Shown here in pieces: positions 1 to 9,055 of a stretch of 29,651 nt of DNA. The notes under the pieces are model-generated. The model did no database searches and was not told where the DNA came from. It saw nothing but the letters and a program-made list of their open reading frames with translations. The translations under genes were made by a program, and so were the position numbers. Within the stretch, counting starts at the first letter, position 1. Every line of letters begins with the position of its first letter. Source of the DNA: a virus; the IMG/VR virus record IMGVR_UViG_3300009169_000069, positions 1 through 29,651 of that record; one strand, given 5' to 3'.

Positions 1-1738
1 CAATAGCTACTGCCTCAGCATCTTCTTTTACCTTACTACCTCGTAAGTACTTCTCTACTCCATTACGCAGATAGTTCTTATCAGGGGAGTCTCCCTTAAC
101 CCATCTACTTACTACTCGCTTAGCCTGAGATGAGATAGAAGAATCATATCTATCTAAATTATAAATAGAGTCTGCCCCAGTAAGAGCTCTTAAGTCATCT
201 AAGTGAGAAGCCTTAACAGGGTTAACTGCTAGATTAGCTTTCTCTAAAGTCTCATAGTTAGGAGCATTCTTAGTAACAGTAAACTGCCTACCTTCAAATA
301 GCTCTGGTTCTTTAGCAGCCCTAGATAGCATAGCATCAATTAGAGGTAAGTCATCTGGAGCTACTACTTTAATATCATCTACTTTCTTATTAGCTACTTT
401 TAAGAGCGAAGTCAGATAAAGAGTATCAGCTTCTACTGAAGTACCAGTAGCAATAGATAACTGAACATCAGTACGAGGTACTCCGCCTAAGCCAAAGTCT
501 TCCATGTTAGCATAAACTTTAGCAGTCAAGCCAGTAGAGTTAGCACGTGCGAATTGGTCAGCTTCCTCAATAGGAACAAAGGTATTATGTTCTTGTAAGA
601 ACACACTATCAGTAATATTAGTTACTTCACCTTTATCATTCTTAATAATCTTGGCAGTATCTTCCATTGAAGTACTTCCTACCCTAGGCAAGCCTACTGA
701 TAAGCCCTTAATCTGAGCTTCTGAAGGGGTATAGAACTTAATACCTTCAGCAGCCTTAGCAGTACCAAATGCTGGATTATTAATAACCCTCTGCATAATA
801 GCATCTCTATCTGCTTTATCAAGGGTAGCAAATGCCTCTGGTACAGACTCTTCAAACAACTTAGCTTGCTTAGCTTCTTGCTCTAACAGAGTAGACTCTG
901 CAAAAGCTTTAACTGCAGGATTAGCATTATACTCTGGATTAATAATAGCCTTGAGGTTATCTATGTTAGCTTGGTATGCTTGTAACTTACCTAGGTTAGG
1001 AGCAGCTGGGGCAAACATAGGCTCTGTATCTTTATACAAATGCTTGTTAACATCTTCTGCAATAGATGCATAGGCTGAGCCACTTACTTTACGAACCGCC
1101 GCTCTATCTGCAATATGCCCTAATCCTCCTCCTAGTACACCGCCAAAAGCTAATGAGATACCTAAGTTCTTAACAGGGTCTTCCCAGTAATCTTCTAGCA
1201 TAGGATGAGCAGACATAGTAGCTAGCATAGCAGCTTCTGCAACAGCGGCATCTAATACATTATTCTTAACTCCATTAACTAGCAAAGCCCTTCTAGCTAT
1301 ACGTTCTGCTGAAGTACCTTCTACTCCAGCTTTAATAGCCTCGTCTAATTTAGTAAGGTTAGCAGCTCTTCCTGCATCACTAAACCAGCTAGCTCCCTTA
1401 GCTCCTGCACGTAAGGCAGACATACCCTTCATAGCCAAACCCATAGGCAAGAAAGAACCTCCAATTAAGGAGGCAGTCTGTACAGCTTCTGGGTTAGCAT
1501 CATATACTGCAGCGGCATCTTTATTAATCTTAGCTAGTAAGTCTCTGGTCTCTACAGACTCCCCTCCTGCAATAGGAGCCAAAGAGTTCCATAAGGTAGC
1601 TCCTACATCTGCTACAGTCGCAGTAGCAAAGCCAGTAACCTTTGAAGCTAAGTCCATCTGAGTATCAAACTTAGCAGAGACGAGAGGAGTATTAAAGTCC
1701 TCCTCTCCCTCTATAAAGCTATTGGTAAAATTTTCCAT
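1..1738 (-). CDS. Large internal virion (DNA-ejection) protein, N-terminal part
   Basis: An open frame from ATG at 1738 runs off the window (579 codons, no stop), preceded by TAGGAGAAGTAA as ribosome binding site. The translation begins MENFTNSFIEGEEDF and is Ala/Gly-rich and mostly helical. It has two glycine-rich hydrophobic stretches, one around IGGSFLPMGLAMKG and one around LGISLAFGGVLGGGLG, that could insert into membrane. It is the last of three consecutive virion genes after the tail genes. That position and size match the large internal core protein of T7-like phages (gp16-type), which is ejected with the DNA and helps span the cell envelope. No transglycosylase motif is visible in the part present. 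Family assignment is inference from position and composition; the reading frame itself is certain. Confidence 0.72.
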   Translation of the reverse strand, partial: MENFTNSFIEGEEDFNTPLVSAKFDTQMDLASKVTGFATATVADVGATLWNSLAPIAGGESVETRDLLAKINKDAAAVYDANPEAVQTASLIGGSFLPMGLAMKGMSALRAGAKGASWFSDAGRAANLTKLDEAIKAGVEGTSAERIARRALLVNGVKNNVLDAAVAEAAMLATMSAHPMLEDYWEDPVKNLGISLAFGGVLGGGLGHIADRAAVRKVSGSAYASIAEDVNKHLYKDTEPMFAPAAPNLGKLQAYQANIDNLKAIINPEYNANPAVKAFAESTLLEQEAKQAKLFEESVPEAFATLDKADRDAIMQRVINNPAFGTAKAAEGIKFYTPSEAQIKGLSVGLPRVGSTSMEDTAKIIKNDKGEVTNITDSVFLQEHNTFVPIEEADQFARANSTGLTAKVYANMEDFGLGGVPRTDVQLSIATGTSVEADTLYLTSLLKVANKKVDDIKVVAPDDLPLIDAMLSRAAKEPELFEGRQFTVTKNAPNYETLEKANLAVNPVKASHLDDLRALTGADSIYNLDRYDSSISSQAKRVVSRWVKGDSPDKNYLRNGVEKYLRGSKVKEDAEAVAI

Positions 1739-1747
1739 TTACTTCTC

Positions 1748-3754
1748 CTATTCTTGTAACTGCCGTTCACTAAATGCCCAGTTAAACATATCTTTAATAG
1801 GCTCTGCTACTCTTCCTGCTACCTCAGATGGCTGTAAGAAAGTATAAGGAGCTACTACTTTGCTCATATTACTCAAGGCGCTTCCTGATGCATCTACAGC
1901 CCTACTTAGATTACTTGCTCTTGCAGCACTTAGTACTCTAGGAAGTTCTGCCATTACTATAGTAGAGTCTACATTACCTACTACATCGCGCTTCATATTC
2001 TTAAGTCTAGTAGCAGTAACATCACTAAGGACTTTATACTTAGCCATTGCAGTAGCAGGGTCAGAACCTACAAACATCTTACCTACATTCTCTAAGTTAG
2101 GAACTAACCCAGCCGCTACTGTATCAGCATATGCTTGCTTAAATGTAGGGTCAGTCTCTACTGGCATCCAACTACGGACATCATTAGTAAACTTCTCTCT
2201 AGCAATAGTATCCATATAAGGCTGAATAACCATTTGAATTCTAGCCAACTTAGCATCTTCTTGAGCTTGCTTGTTAGTAAGTAAGTCTGGCTTTTTAAGA
2301 TACTGCATTTGAGCTTGTAATTCAGGAGTAGGATACATAGCTCTGAAAGCACTCTCAAACATCTTAGGGTCAGTATTTAACTTGCTCATTGTTCTAAGAG
2401 TTTCGTCAATCTCAGTAGTACTCTTACCACTATCTCTCATATTGGCTACTAATAACTTCCTAGCAATAGTATTGTCAGGGTCAGATAAAGCATATGCAGG
2501 TAAGTTTCTAGGGTCAGCTTCTAGTACTGCTTTTTGCTTAGTATCTAAGCGTTTCAAATAACCTTGACGGCTAGAAGGGTCAGCAGGATTTAAAGCAGAA
2601 GTCTTGCCAGTAGCCTCTTCTTCATCTTTATCCATCTGCATTAGTCTAGCTACATTAGTCTTAGTAGACAAAGGCATCTGCTGGTCTATTAGTTCGTCTT
2701 CTAACTTACCTTTCTCTACAAACCCTGCCTTCTCCATAGCAAGAGAGGATACTGCTTTAAGCTTTTCATACTTACCTTCTGCTGACCTAATCAACATATT
2801 AGAAGCTACTGCATCTTTAGTACGTTGTTCTGCAATAGTAGTGTTAGCCTGAATTTGAGCCATTAGAGCTTTTGCATTGTTAGCAGGAAGTCCTTGAGCT
2901 ATTAGTTCATTATCCTTTTGAGTAGCAGCAGGAAGCTTAGCCTCTAGTGCTGGAATACCCAAAGCCATTTTGTTAGTATTAAGAACCTTATCAGAGAACT
3001 CTGTTACAAATGCATCTATCTGATTCTTAGTATCAACTAACTTAGTAGCAACTTGCATCTTATCAAGAGGTACTTGTACTGTTTTACCATCAGGTCCTAC
3101 TGAGGTACTAAAGCCATTAGTCATAGCTTGAATAGTCTCATCTAACATCTTGTCTGAGAAAGCAGGTTTATTAGCCTGACTTAAATCAGTACGTACTGAA
3201 GGTAATTGCCCAGTATTAATGTTAGTAAAGGATACATTACCCTTCTCATCTCTGCCTGCTACTATTCTATTAGAGCTAGCTCCGCCTGCCATTGCCGCAT
3301 CTGAAGGCTTATAGATAGGAGAACCTAATTGAGCATTAAGAGCATTAACTCGTAAGTCTTGTGGTTCTACTGGAACATTTTTAGGAATACCTTGTTGCTC
3401 TAACTTAGTATCTCTATTAGCCAAAGCCTGCTCTAAACTAACTACATCAGTAGCAGGTCTAGTAGCTTGCTTCATAATAGCATCTATTGTAGCCTGCATA
3501 GCTGGGTCAATTTGCTTAGTAGGAGCCTCAGCTTTAGGAGCAGTCATAGGGTTAGCAGGTACTGTAAAAGGAAGAGCTCCTTGAGTACTAGCATTTCGTA
3601 GTAATCCCATAATAGCTTGGAACTCTGCTTCCTTATCTACTGGAGGAGTATCAGTATTTACTGCAGGCTCACCAATAGACAAACCTCCCCCTTGCGGGGA
3701 AGAGTTCATGCCTAGTAGTAAGTTTTGGATTAGTATATCATCTTGTAAAGCCAT
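1748..3754 (-). CDS. Internal virion protein (gp15-like position), 668 aa
   Basis: The frame could start at 3787, but ATG at 3754 (MALQDDILIQ) has the Shine-Dalgarno TAAGGAG and avoids a 22-nt overlap, so I use it. The stop codon of the upstream gene is built into this Shine-Dalgarno (TAAGGAG), and this gene's own stop lies in the next gene's site (TAGGAG). This suggests translational coupling along the three genes. The protein is long, polar and predominantly helical, Ala/Gln/Lys-rich, without signal peptide or membrane segment. It sits between a 272-aa and a very large virion protein, like the middle internal core protein in T7-type ejectosomes. No catalytic motif is recognised. Function is inferred from position only. 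Confidence 0.7.
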   Translation of the reverse strand: MALQDDILIQNLLLGMNSSPQGGGLSIGEPAVNTDTPPVDKEAEFQAIMGLLRNASTQGALPFTVPANPMTAPKAEAPTKQIDPAMQATIDAIMKQATRPATDVVSLEQALANRDTKLEQQGIPKNVPVEPQDLRVNALNAQLGSPIYKPSDAAMAGGASSNRIVAGRDEKGNVSFTNINTGQLPSVRTDLSQANKPAFSDKMLDETIQAMTNGFSTSVGPDGKTVQVPLDKMQVATKLVDTKNQIDAFVTEFSDKVLNTNKMALGIPALEAKLPAATQKDNELIAQGLPANNAKALMAQIQANTTIAEQRTKDAVASNMLIRSAEGKYEKLKAVSSLAMEKAGFVEKGKLEDELIDQQMPLSTKTNVARLMQMDKDEEEATGKTSALNPADPSSRQGYLKRLDTKQKAVLEADPRNLPAYALSDPDNTIARKLLVANMRDSGKSTTEIDETLRTMSKLNTDPKMFESAFRAMYPTPELQAQMQYLKKPDLLTNKQAQEDAKLARIQMVIQPYMDTIAREKFTNDVRSWMPVETDPTFKQAYADTVAAGLVPNLENVGKMFVGSDPATAMAKYKVLSDVTATRLKNMKRDVVGNVDSTIVMAELPRVLSAARASNLSRAVDASGSALSNMSKVVAPYTFLQPSEVAGRVAEPIKDMFNWAFSERQLQE

Positions 3755-3765
3755 TATCTTTCTCC

Positions 3766-4584
3766 TTAGAAAGTGTAGTCGTCCCATACGTTCTGAGAGC
3801 CTAGGCTACCGTACCCAGAGTTACCTGATACAGGGTCTCCGTACTTATCTGTTAACACTTGCCCATTAAGCATAGCATAGGGGTCTTCTCCTACTAAGTT
3901 AGAACCTGGACCAGATGAGTTCATATTACCATACTGAGGAGTACTAGGGTTAAACGTACCATCTAGTAAGTCATCTCCCCATTTAGTAGGAGACATAGTG
4001 CCTCCGTATGATACCCCTCCGTAAGAAGAACCTCTACCTCCTGTTACAGACCCTCCACTAATTTGATTAGCATTGTTACCTTTGCTTAGCTCAATAGCCT
4101 TTAACAGAGCATCTGTAATAGGATTACCTTGTCGTGTAAGAGCCTCTAGTACTTGGTTCATGCCATTACTGATATTACCATAATCTACTGAAGCTTTAAG
4201 TCCTAAGGCTGCCGCACTTTCAGCCGCTTTATTAGCCGCATCTTGTGTAAGCAAGGCTCTCATACTACCCTTAGAAGTACCTGCGCCACTTGCTGCTGCT
4301 ATGATGCTAGGTAGAAGCTTCTCTAATGCTAGTCTAGATTGCTGGTTCTGAGCACCTACTGCATCTGCAAAAGCATTCTGCTTAGTATAGCCAGCTCGCT
4401 GTCCTTGTACATTCTGTATCTCAGTAAGCCTACGTATCTGCTCATCTCGTTGCTCTTGAGTACCTCCTCCTAGCAACTGTTGTAGTAGCTGGGTGAGAGC
4501 TGCCTCCCCTCCAGCATACCAAGTAGTACCAGACCTAGACTCTGTCTGTCCGTCTGCTAACATACCACCTAATTCTCCTGCCAT
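3766..4584 (-). CDS. Small internal virion protein (gp14-like position), 272 aa
   Basis: ATG at 4584 follows a Shine-Dalgarno AAGGAGAATATT. The N-terminal part is Gly/Gln-rich. The middle (about residues 85-165) is a helical Ala-rich segment including LLPSIIAAASGAGTSKG. The C-terminal third is Gly/Ser/Tyr-rich and looks disordered (GGRGSSYGGVSYGG), ending VWDDYTF. The position directly after the large tail gene and before two larger internal proteins is that of the smallest ejection protein in T7-like phages, which forms a pore in the outer membrane. Sequence similarity to that family cannot be asserted from reading alone. Confidence 0.65.
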   Translation of the reverse strand: MAGELGGMLADGQTESRSGTTWYAGGEAALTQLLQQLLGGGTQEQRDEQIRRLTEIQNVQGQRAGYTKQNAFADAVGAQNQQSRLALEKLLPSIIAAASGAGTSKGSMRALLTQDAANKAAESAAALGLKASVDYGNISNGMNQVLEALTRQGNPITDALLKAIELSKGNNANQISGGSVTGGRGSSYGGVSYGGTMSPTKWGDDLLDGTFNPSTPQYGNMNSSGPGSNLVGEDPYAMLNGQVLTDKYGDPVSGNSGYGSLGSQNVWDDYTF

Positions 4585-4594
4585 AATATTCTCC

Positions 4595-7500
4595 TTAATT
4601 TTTTCCTACTGTAGTTCCTCTGAACTCCATATGCTTAATATCATACTTACCTTTTACTATGATAGTATGCCATCTAGCAGATACGTCAGGGTTAAACACA
4701 ATCTCAGTAGCGTCTGTATATGCCATTACAGTAGATATACCTCCTTCTATAGTAGACCCATTCAAAGAGCTTTCTGAATGGATAGTACCAGTACTAGGAG
4801 TTCTAAAGGACATTCTAACTTCCTCTGCTGATGTAAAGCCCTCTCTGAAGTAACCCATTTTACCATAGCGCATATATGAGTCAATTGGATTTTCGTCAAA
4901 TAAAGCTATCTTACCACTTTCTAATACTACGCCACCCATCAGTCCAAAGGTCTCATAGTTTACGATATTAAGAGAAGTGTTATTAAGAGGCATATAATCT
5001 ACTAATACCTTATACTTCTGCTTCATCTTACCCCACTTCTGGAGTTGTAAGTCGTATACTAATGCACCAGGGATAGTAGGATATATCGGTCCGACACTAC
5101 CATCTTGTAACAAGAATGAGGTAGGAGGGGCTACTACTGGAGCAGTGTACCAATTGATAGGGTCTACTTGTATCTCTGGGATAGTTACAGTCTCATAGTC
5201 AAGACCACAGATACTACCACTCCCAGTATCATAGAAGCTTCCTACATCTTTATCATTTAATCTAGGCTGACCTCCTCCTGCATTTAACTGGTCTTTAGTT
5301 GGTGGTGGTTTAGGATATGTCATACCACACCCACTAGCAGGAATTGTCCTAGATACTCCATTAACATCAGTATATTCCCAACCTGTAATAGTGCAATATG
5401 GCTGGTCTCCTACTAAACAATCATCTCCATCTACTGCCGCATTATAAGCAAATCTAGTACTCTTATAGCGCTCTTGAGTGGTAGGGGTAATAGTAGCCTT
5501 AGACACTGGTCCAGTAACACCTGTAGTTAAATTACGTCCTAGTACATTTATAGTAATCTTACCTGCTGAATCAGTAGTAGTACTCTGTTCTTCCCATATA
5601 GTAATTTGAGGAGGAGAATAGAAATCATTCTTATCACCTGCGGCTGCTACGGCTCTGATATAAGCAGTAGCATCCCCTACGTTACTAAAGGTAGAAAGGA
5701 TAGCTCCTGTCCAATTAGATATATTAAAGTCAACAGCAATAGTATAAGTAACAACTGGCTCATCTGCGTGCTTAGTACTTGTAATAGTATTATACTGATT
5801 ATACTCAATGCCCAATCTAAACAGACTAAATGAACAAGGTCCAATGCGTAAAGCAGGTGCAGTAAACTGAGTAACTATAGTACCTAAGTTACAATAAGAT
5901 AAGCTATCTGCTGGCTTAGCCAAACTACCATTAGAATACCCTGTATGGCTTGAGCCATTGGTATAGCTAGTACTTGTAGGACTAACTCTGCTAGTCAAGG
6001 AAGCTATGTAATTAGCTCTTGCTCTATCCTCTGCCTCCCATAAAGCTGATTGAATTGCTATAAATCTTTCAATAGTCCAATTACCATCTACATAAGGAGC
6101 AGGAGCAGCTACTAATGCAGGTCTTACAGTATGATTAAACACTGCATCTGATGGACTCATCTCATAATTAGGTACTGGAGCTCCTAAGGAAGTAGCAGTA
6201 CAAGGGTTAAGAGTCCAAGTAATGTTACCTCCTACTGGACCTTTAGATAAGAAGCAAGACCATATAGGTTTATAAAAGGTATCAGCTTTCTTAGGAGGAC
6301 TGCTCTCAGTAATTCTATCAGTCTCAGCCTGTTCTTGTTGCTCATCAGTTGTATTCTTCTCAGGAGCTCTTCCTCCTCCTACTGTATTTAGTACAGTACA
6401 AAGAGAAGTATAATCTATTACTATTTCATCAATTACCGTAGAGTCTACGATAGGAGTATCAAAGACATAAGCAGCAGGAGGTAAAGTAAATTCCTCTGTA
6501 CTTACTAAGCCATTAACATACGTTCCGTCTAATATGCCTAAGAACAGATACCTACCTTCTAAGATTTTAAGGTACACTGGAAGCTCTGACTCTTTAAGGA
6601 AGTCTGTTACCTCTGGCACAATAACCTCTGCCTTGCCTCCTTCTATCATATATAGACCATTAGAGGTATAAGCAAAGTGCTTAGTATCAGGAGTAGCGGC
6701 ACAAACTTCTCTAGGAAGTATAATACCTGACCCTTTTACCAAAAGCCTAGAGTTCCATAACTGGCTAGTAGACTCTGTTTGTGTTATTAAAAGAATACTC
6801 TTAGTAGAGTACACTACGAAATGCTCCGCCATTCCAATGATAGTAACTATCTTACCTAGTATTTCTTGAAAGATTGTATTACCTGCCATTGTTAGAATAG
6901 CGGGAGTAAAATCAGAGAAATCATCTAAGTTAGACCATGCAATACTGTTCTCACTATCCCAGAAACCTAAGCGACCACCTGCCTTAAAGATACCTTGCTG
7001 ACCTGCCATATTAAGGAAGTTAGGAGTAATAGTCTGCACTGAACCTGCTGTATATGCTACTGGGAAATCAGTATTACCTGTAGAAGGAGTTACCCAAGTG
7101 ATACTTCCATTATCCATTATGAATAAAGTCTCTACTACTGTAGGAACTACTGCCAATGTATAATCATAGTACTGCACAACTCCATTAAAACTACGATAGA
7201 ACCTATAAGTAGCTTGCCCTATGATAGTCTGAAATGCTACTGAGATAGCTCCTAAAGCAGCAGTTGTGATAGATACAAAAGCATTACCCTGTTGCCAAAC
7301 TCCTGCAATAGCCACTGAAGCCGCATAAGCATAAGTACCAATAGCCATAGTACCAGATGCCACAAATGATAATACTAAAGGACTTACAAGAGCTCCTGCA
7401 TCTGCAAACTCTAGATACTCAGTAAGACTAGCAATCTTATAGTAAACTCCTTCTTGAGCACGATAGCAATAGAAGTCATTACTAATTACGCAATGTGTCC

Positions 7501-7885
7501 AGTTCTTTATAGTGCCTTCTTCTGGTATATCTAATACTACTGCATGAGTCCAAGCACCTACTACATCAGCACGTTTAGTCCAGATGCCATCTTCACATAG
7601 TGCAATTAAGATGTTCTCAAAGTAAGCTGTCTGAAATACTACTACATCATCTACTCTGCTAGTAAGCGCATCAATATCTAATTCAGAGGCAACTCCAAAG
7701 TAAGACTTATAGCCGTAAGAAGTAGGCATGAAGTTATACCCTTCATAAGCTACTACTGGCTTGCTTTTATCAGGAGAGTCCTCTGCTGTTACTACAGTAA
7801 AGTTCTCTGGAAATGCATTAGGGTCTACTGGAACAAAGCTACGAGTTACATCAATGTTCCTAGTACGTTGGTTCTGATAAGCCAT
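4595..7885 (-). CDS. Large tail protein, probable tail nozzle/tubular protein
   Basis: A 1096-aa frame with ATG at 7885. It is rich in beta-strand patterns, Thr, Ser, Val and Tyr, and starts MAYQNQRTRNIDVTRSFVPV. The first ~430 residues have repeating short hydrophobic strands of the type seen in beta-propeller nozzle proteins. Residues ~500-900 form a low-similarity insert with several cysteines, polar Ser/Thr stretches and a charged Glu/Gln-rich linker. The C-terminal ~150 residues return to beta structure. Size and its place just upstream of the internal virion proteins match the gp12-type tail tubular protein B (nozzle) of T7-like phages. An alternative is a tail-needle or stabilisation protein. 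No depolymerase signature is seen. Confidence 0.6.
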   Translation of the reverse strand: MAYQNQRTRNIDVTRSFVPVDPNAFPENFTVVTAEDSPDKSKPVVAYEGYNFMPTSYGYKSYFGVASELDIDALTSRVDDVVVFQTAYFENILIALCEDGIWTKRADVVGAWTHAVVLDIPEEGTIKNWTHCVISNDFYCYRAQEGVYYKIASLTEYLEFADAGALVSPLVLSFVASGTMAIGTYAYAASVAIAGVWQQGNAFVSITTAALGAISVAFQTIIGQATYRFYRSFNGVVQYYDYTLAVVPTVVETLFIMDNGSITWVTPSTGNTDFPVAYTAGSVQTITPNFLNMAGQQGIFKAGGRLGFWDSENSIAWSNLDDFSDFTPAILTMAGNTIFQEILGKIVTIIGMAEHFVVYSTKSILLITQTESTSQLWNSRLLVKGSGIILPREVCAATPDTKHFAYTSNGLYMIEGGKAEVIVPEVTDFLKESELPVYLKILEGRYLFLGILDGTYVNGLVSTEEFTLPPAAYVFDTPIVDSTVIDEIVIDYTSLCTVLNTVGGGRAPEKNTTDEQQEQAETDRITESSPPKKADTFYKPIWSCFLSKGPVGGNITWTLNPCTATSLGAPVPNYEMSPSDAVFNHTVRPALVAAPAPYVDGNWTIERFIAIQSALWEAEDRARANYIASLTSRVSPTSTSYTNGSSHTGYSNGSLAKPADSLSYCNLGTIVTQFTAPALRIGPCSFSLFRLGIEYNQYNTITSTKHADEPVVTYTIAVDFNISNWTGAILSTFSNVGDATAYIRAVAAAGDKNDFYSPPQITIWEEQSTTTDSAGKITINVLGRNLTTGVTGPVSKATITPTTQERYKSTRFAYNAAVDGDDCLVGDQPYCTITGWEYTDVNGVSRTIPASGCGMTYPKPPPTKDQLNAGGGQPRLNDKDVGSFYDTGSGSICGLDYETVTIPEIQVDPINWYTAPVVAPPTSFLLQDGSVGPIYPTIPGALVYDLQLQKWGKMKQKYKVLVDYMPLNNTSLNIVNYETFGLMGGVVLESGKIALFDENPIDSYMRYGKMGYFREGFTSAEEVRMSFRTPSTGTIHSESSLNGSTIEGGISTVMAYTDATEIVFNPDVSARWHTIIVKGKYDIKHMEFRGTTVGKN

Positions 7886-7888
7886 TTC

Positions 7889-8284
7889 CTATCCTTTCTT
7901 ATATTGAATATCCAAGCCTAAGCCAACCCACTGCTCTATTGCTTGAACGTAAATTCTACCACTTGCTGTTAGTCCTCGTACCTTAGCTCCTCCTGGAGCT
8001 ATAGCAGCTACTACAACGTGGTCTTTAGGTATCATGATTGCCTTTAGTAGAGGAGTGTCAGGACTCATTAGGATTGCTTCCGTAGTCTCTGGAACTACCA
8101 CACAAGACTCTGTAGCTAAGAATATAACGACAGAAACCCCCGCAGGGATTGTTACATCTGCGGAGGCTAGGTTAGTAAAATCTTGATAGATTAGACTCTT
8201 ACTTCTAAGAATGTCTAAGGGAATAACCTTTCCATCTCGTGTAGAGAATGGATAGTTATCTTGGGGTGTATTAGCTTGTGCCAT
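7889..8284 (-). CDS. Hypothetical virion-associated protein, 131 aa
   Basis: ATG at 8284 overlaps the end of the DUF1353 gene by 14 nt and follows AAAGGATAATAGGC. The protein is beta-rich, has no cysteine cluster or membrane segment, and contains an alternating hydrophobic stretch (VTIPAGVSVVIFLATESCV) suggesting a small beta-sandwich. It sits immediately upstream of the large tail gene (3-nt gap), so a minor tail or decoration protein is plausible. I do not recognise the family. Confidence 0.6.
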   Translation of the reverse strand: MAQANTPQDNYPFSTRDGKVIPLDILRSKSLIYQDFTNLASADVTIPAGVSVVIFLATESCVVVPETTEAILMSPDTPLLKAIMIPKDHVVVAAIAPGGAKVRGLTASGRIYVQAIEQWVGLGLDIQYKKG

Positions 8285-8660
8285 GCCTATTATCCTTTAC
8301 ACTATTATAATACTTACCGCCAGCTAGTCTTACTGCTGTATACATAGCCCACGCATGGAAGTAACTAACTCCTGCCTCTCTAAGAGCATGGTAGAAGTAG
8401 CTATCACAATTGGCTCTACTATACTTGCCTGTCTGATATAGCCAGTCATGTAATACTGCGGCTTTATGCCCTTTATTGCCTACAGCTAGATAGACTATAG
8501 GCAGTCTTGGTACAGATGCAAAGTCAGTTACAAAGCCTTCAGGGATTACTACTTCCTCTATACACTCTAACATCACATAGAAGTCAGAGGTAAGTTGGAA
8601 AGTAATGTCATTGATGACTTCTACCCTAAGCTGAGTAAGGAAAGTAACCATCTTGCTCAT
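8271..8660 (-). CDS. DUF1353 family protein, 129 aa
   Basis: The signature of this phage family is clear: GFVTDFASVPRL (residues 42-53) followed by AAVLHDWLY (67-75), including the characteristic His-Asp pair. ATG at 8660 overlaps the stop of the endolysin gene in a TAATG arrangement, so translation is probably coupled. DUF1353 proteins are common small phage proteins encoded near tail and lysis genes. Their biochemical role is not established; the conserved Asp and His residues suggest a metal or catalytic site, but that is inference. Confidence 0.85.
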   Translation of the reverse strand: MSKMVTFLTQLRVEVINDITFQLTSDFYVMLECIEEVVIPEGFVTDFASVPRLPIVYLAVGNKGHKAAVLHDWLYQTGKYSRANCDSYFYHALREAGVSYFHAWAMYTAVRLAGGKYYNSVKDNRHGTS

Positions 8661-9031
8661 TATCTTACCCCTTCATGCTCTAAGCTATAGTGATTACCAT
8701 CTTGGAACCTGCCTCCCCAAGAACCTCCCATAGCTTCCCACTTCTCTCCTACTGCCTTATGATACTCAGTCTTATCTGCGAAGTCTAACTTTCCATCTCC
8801 ATCTAAGTCACGGAAGAGATTAAGGTCTACTGCTAGACGGAGCTTATGAGCACTCTTAGGATGCCCATAGCCCCTCTTAACTCCCATCTCACCATGTAAA
8901 CGAGGGTCACGATAACCATCTCCGAAAGTAACTGCCCAGCCTTGTTGATTTATCCAGATGATAAGTTCTGCTATCATTAGACTAAATCTACGTTGTTTCT
9001 CACCTAGTGATTCTTTTCTACCTGTAGTCAT
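8660..9031 (-). CDS. Endolysin, peptidase M15 family (L-Ala-D-Glu or D-Ala-D-Ala peptidase type)
   Basis: 123 aa, ATG at 9031. The zinc-peptidase signature SAHKLRLAVD places zinc ligands at His62 and Asp69, with the third ligand in DGNHYSLEH (His114). Between them is DLDGDGKLDFAD (residues 75-86), a calcium-binding EF-hand-like loop also known from the T5 endolysin. The enzyme should cut peptide stems of peptidoglycan at the end of infection. There is no signal peptide or membrane segment, so a holin would be needed; the candidate lies about 2.3 kb upstream at 11289-11543. The length is typical for single-domain M15 phage endolysins. Confidence 0.9.
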   Translation of the reverse strand: MTTGRKESLGEKQRRFSLMIAELIIWINQQGWAVTFGDGYRDPRLHGEMGVKRGYGHPKSAHKLRLAVDLNLFRDLDGDGKLDFADKTEYHKAVGEKWEAMGGSWGGRFQDGNHYSLEHEGVR

Positions 9032-9055
9032 TTATTATCCCCTTATTAATCTACA

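Noticed and set aside
1860-2219. Plus-strand open frame of 119 codons inside the internal virion gene
   Set aside because: Shadow of the 668-aa gene: opposite strand, fully contained, no ribosome binding site, hydrophobic composition mirroring the other strand.
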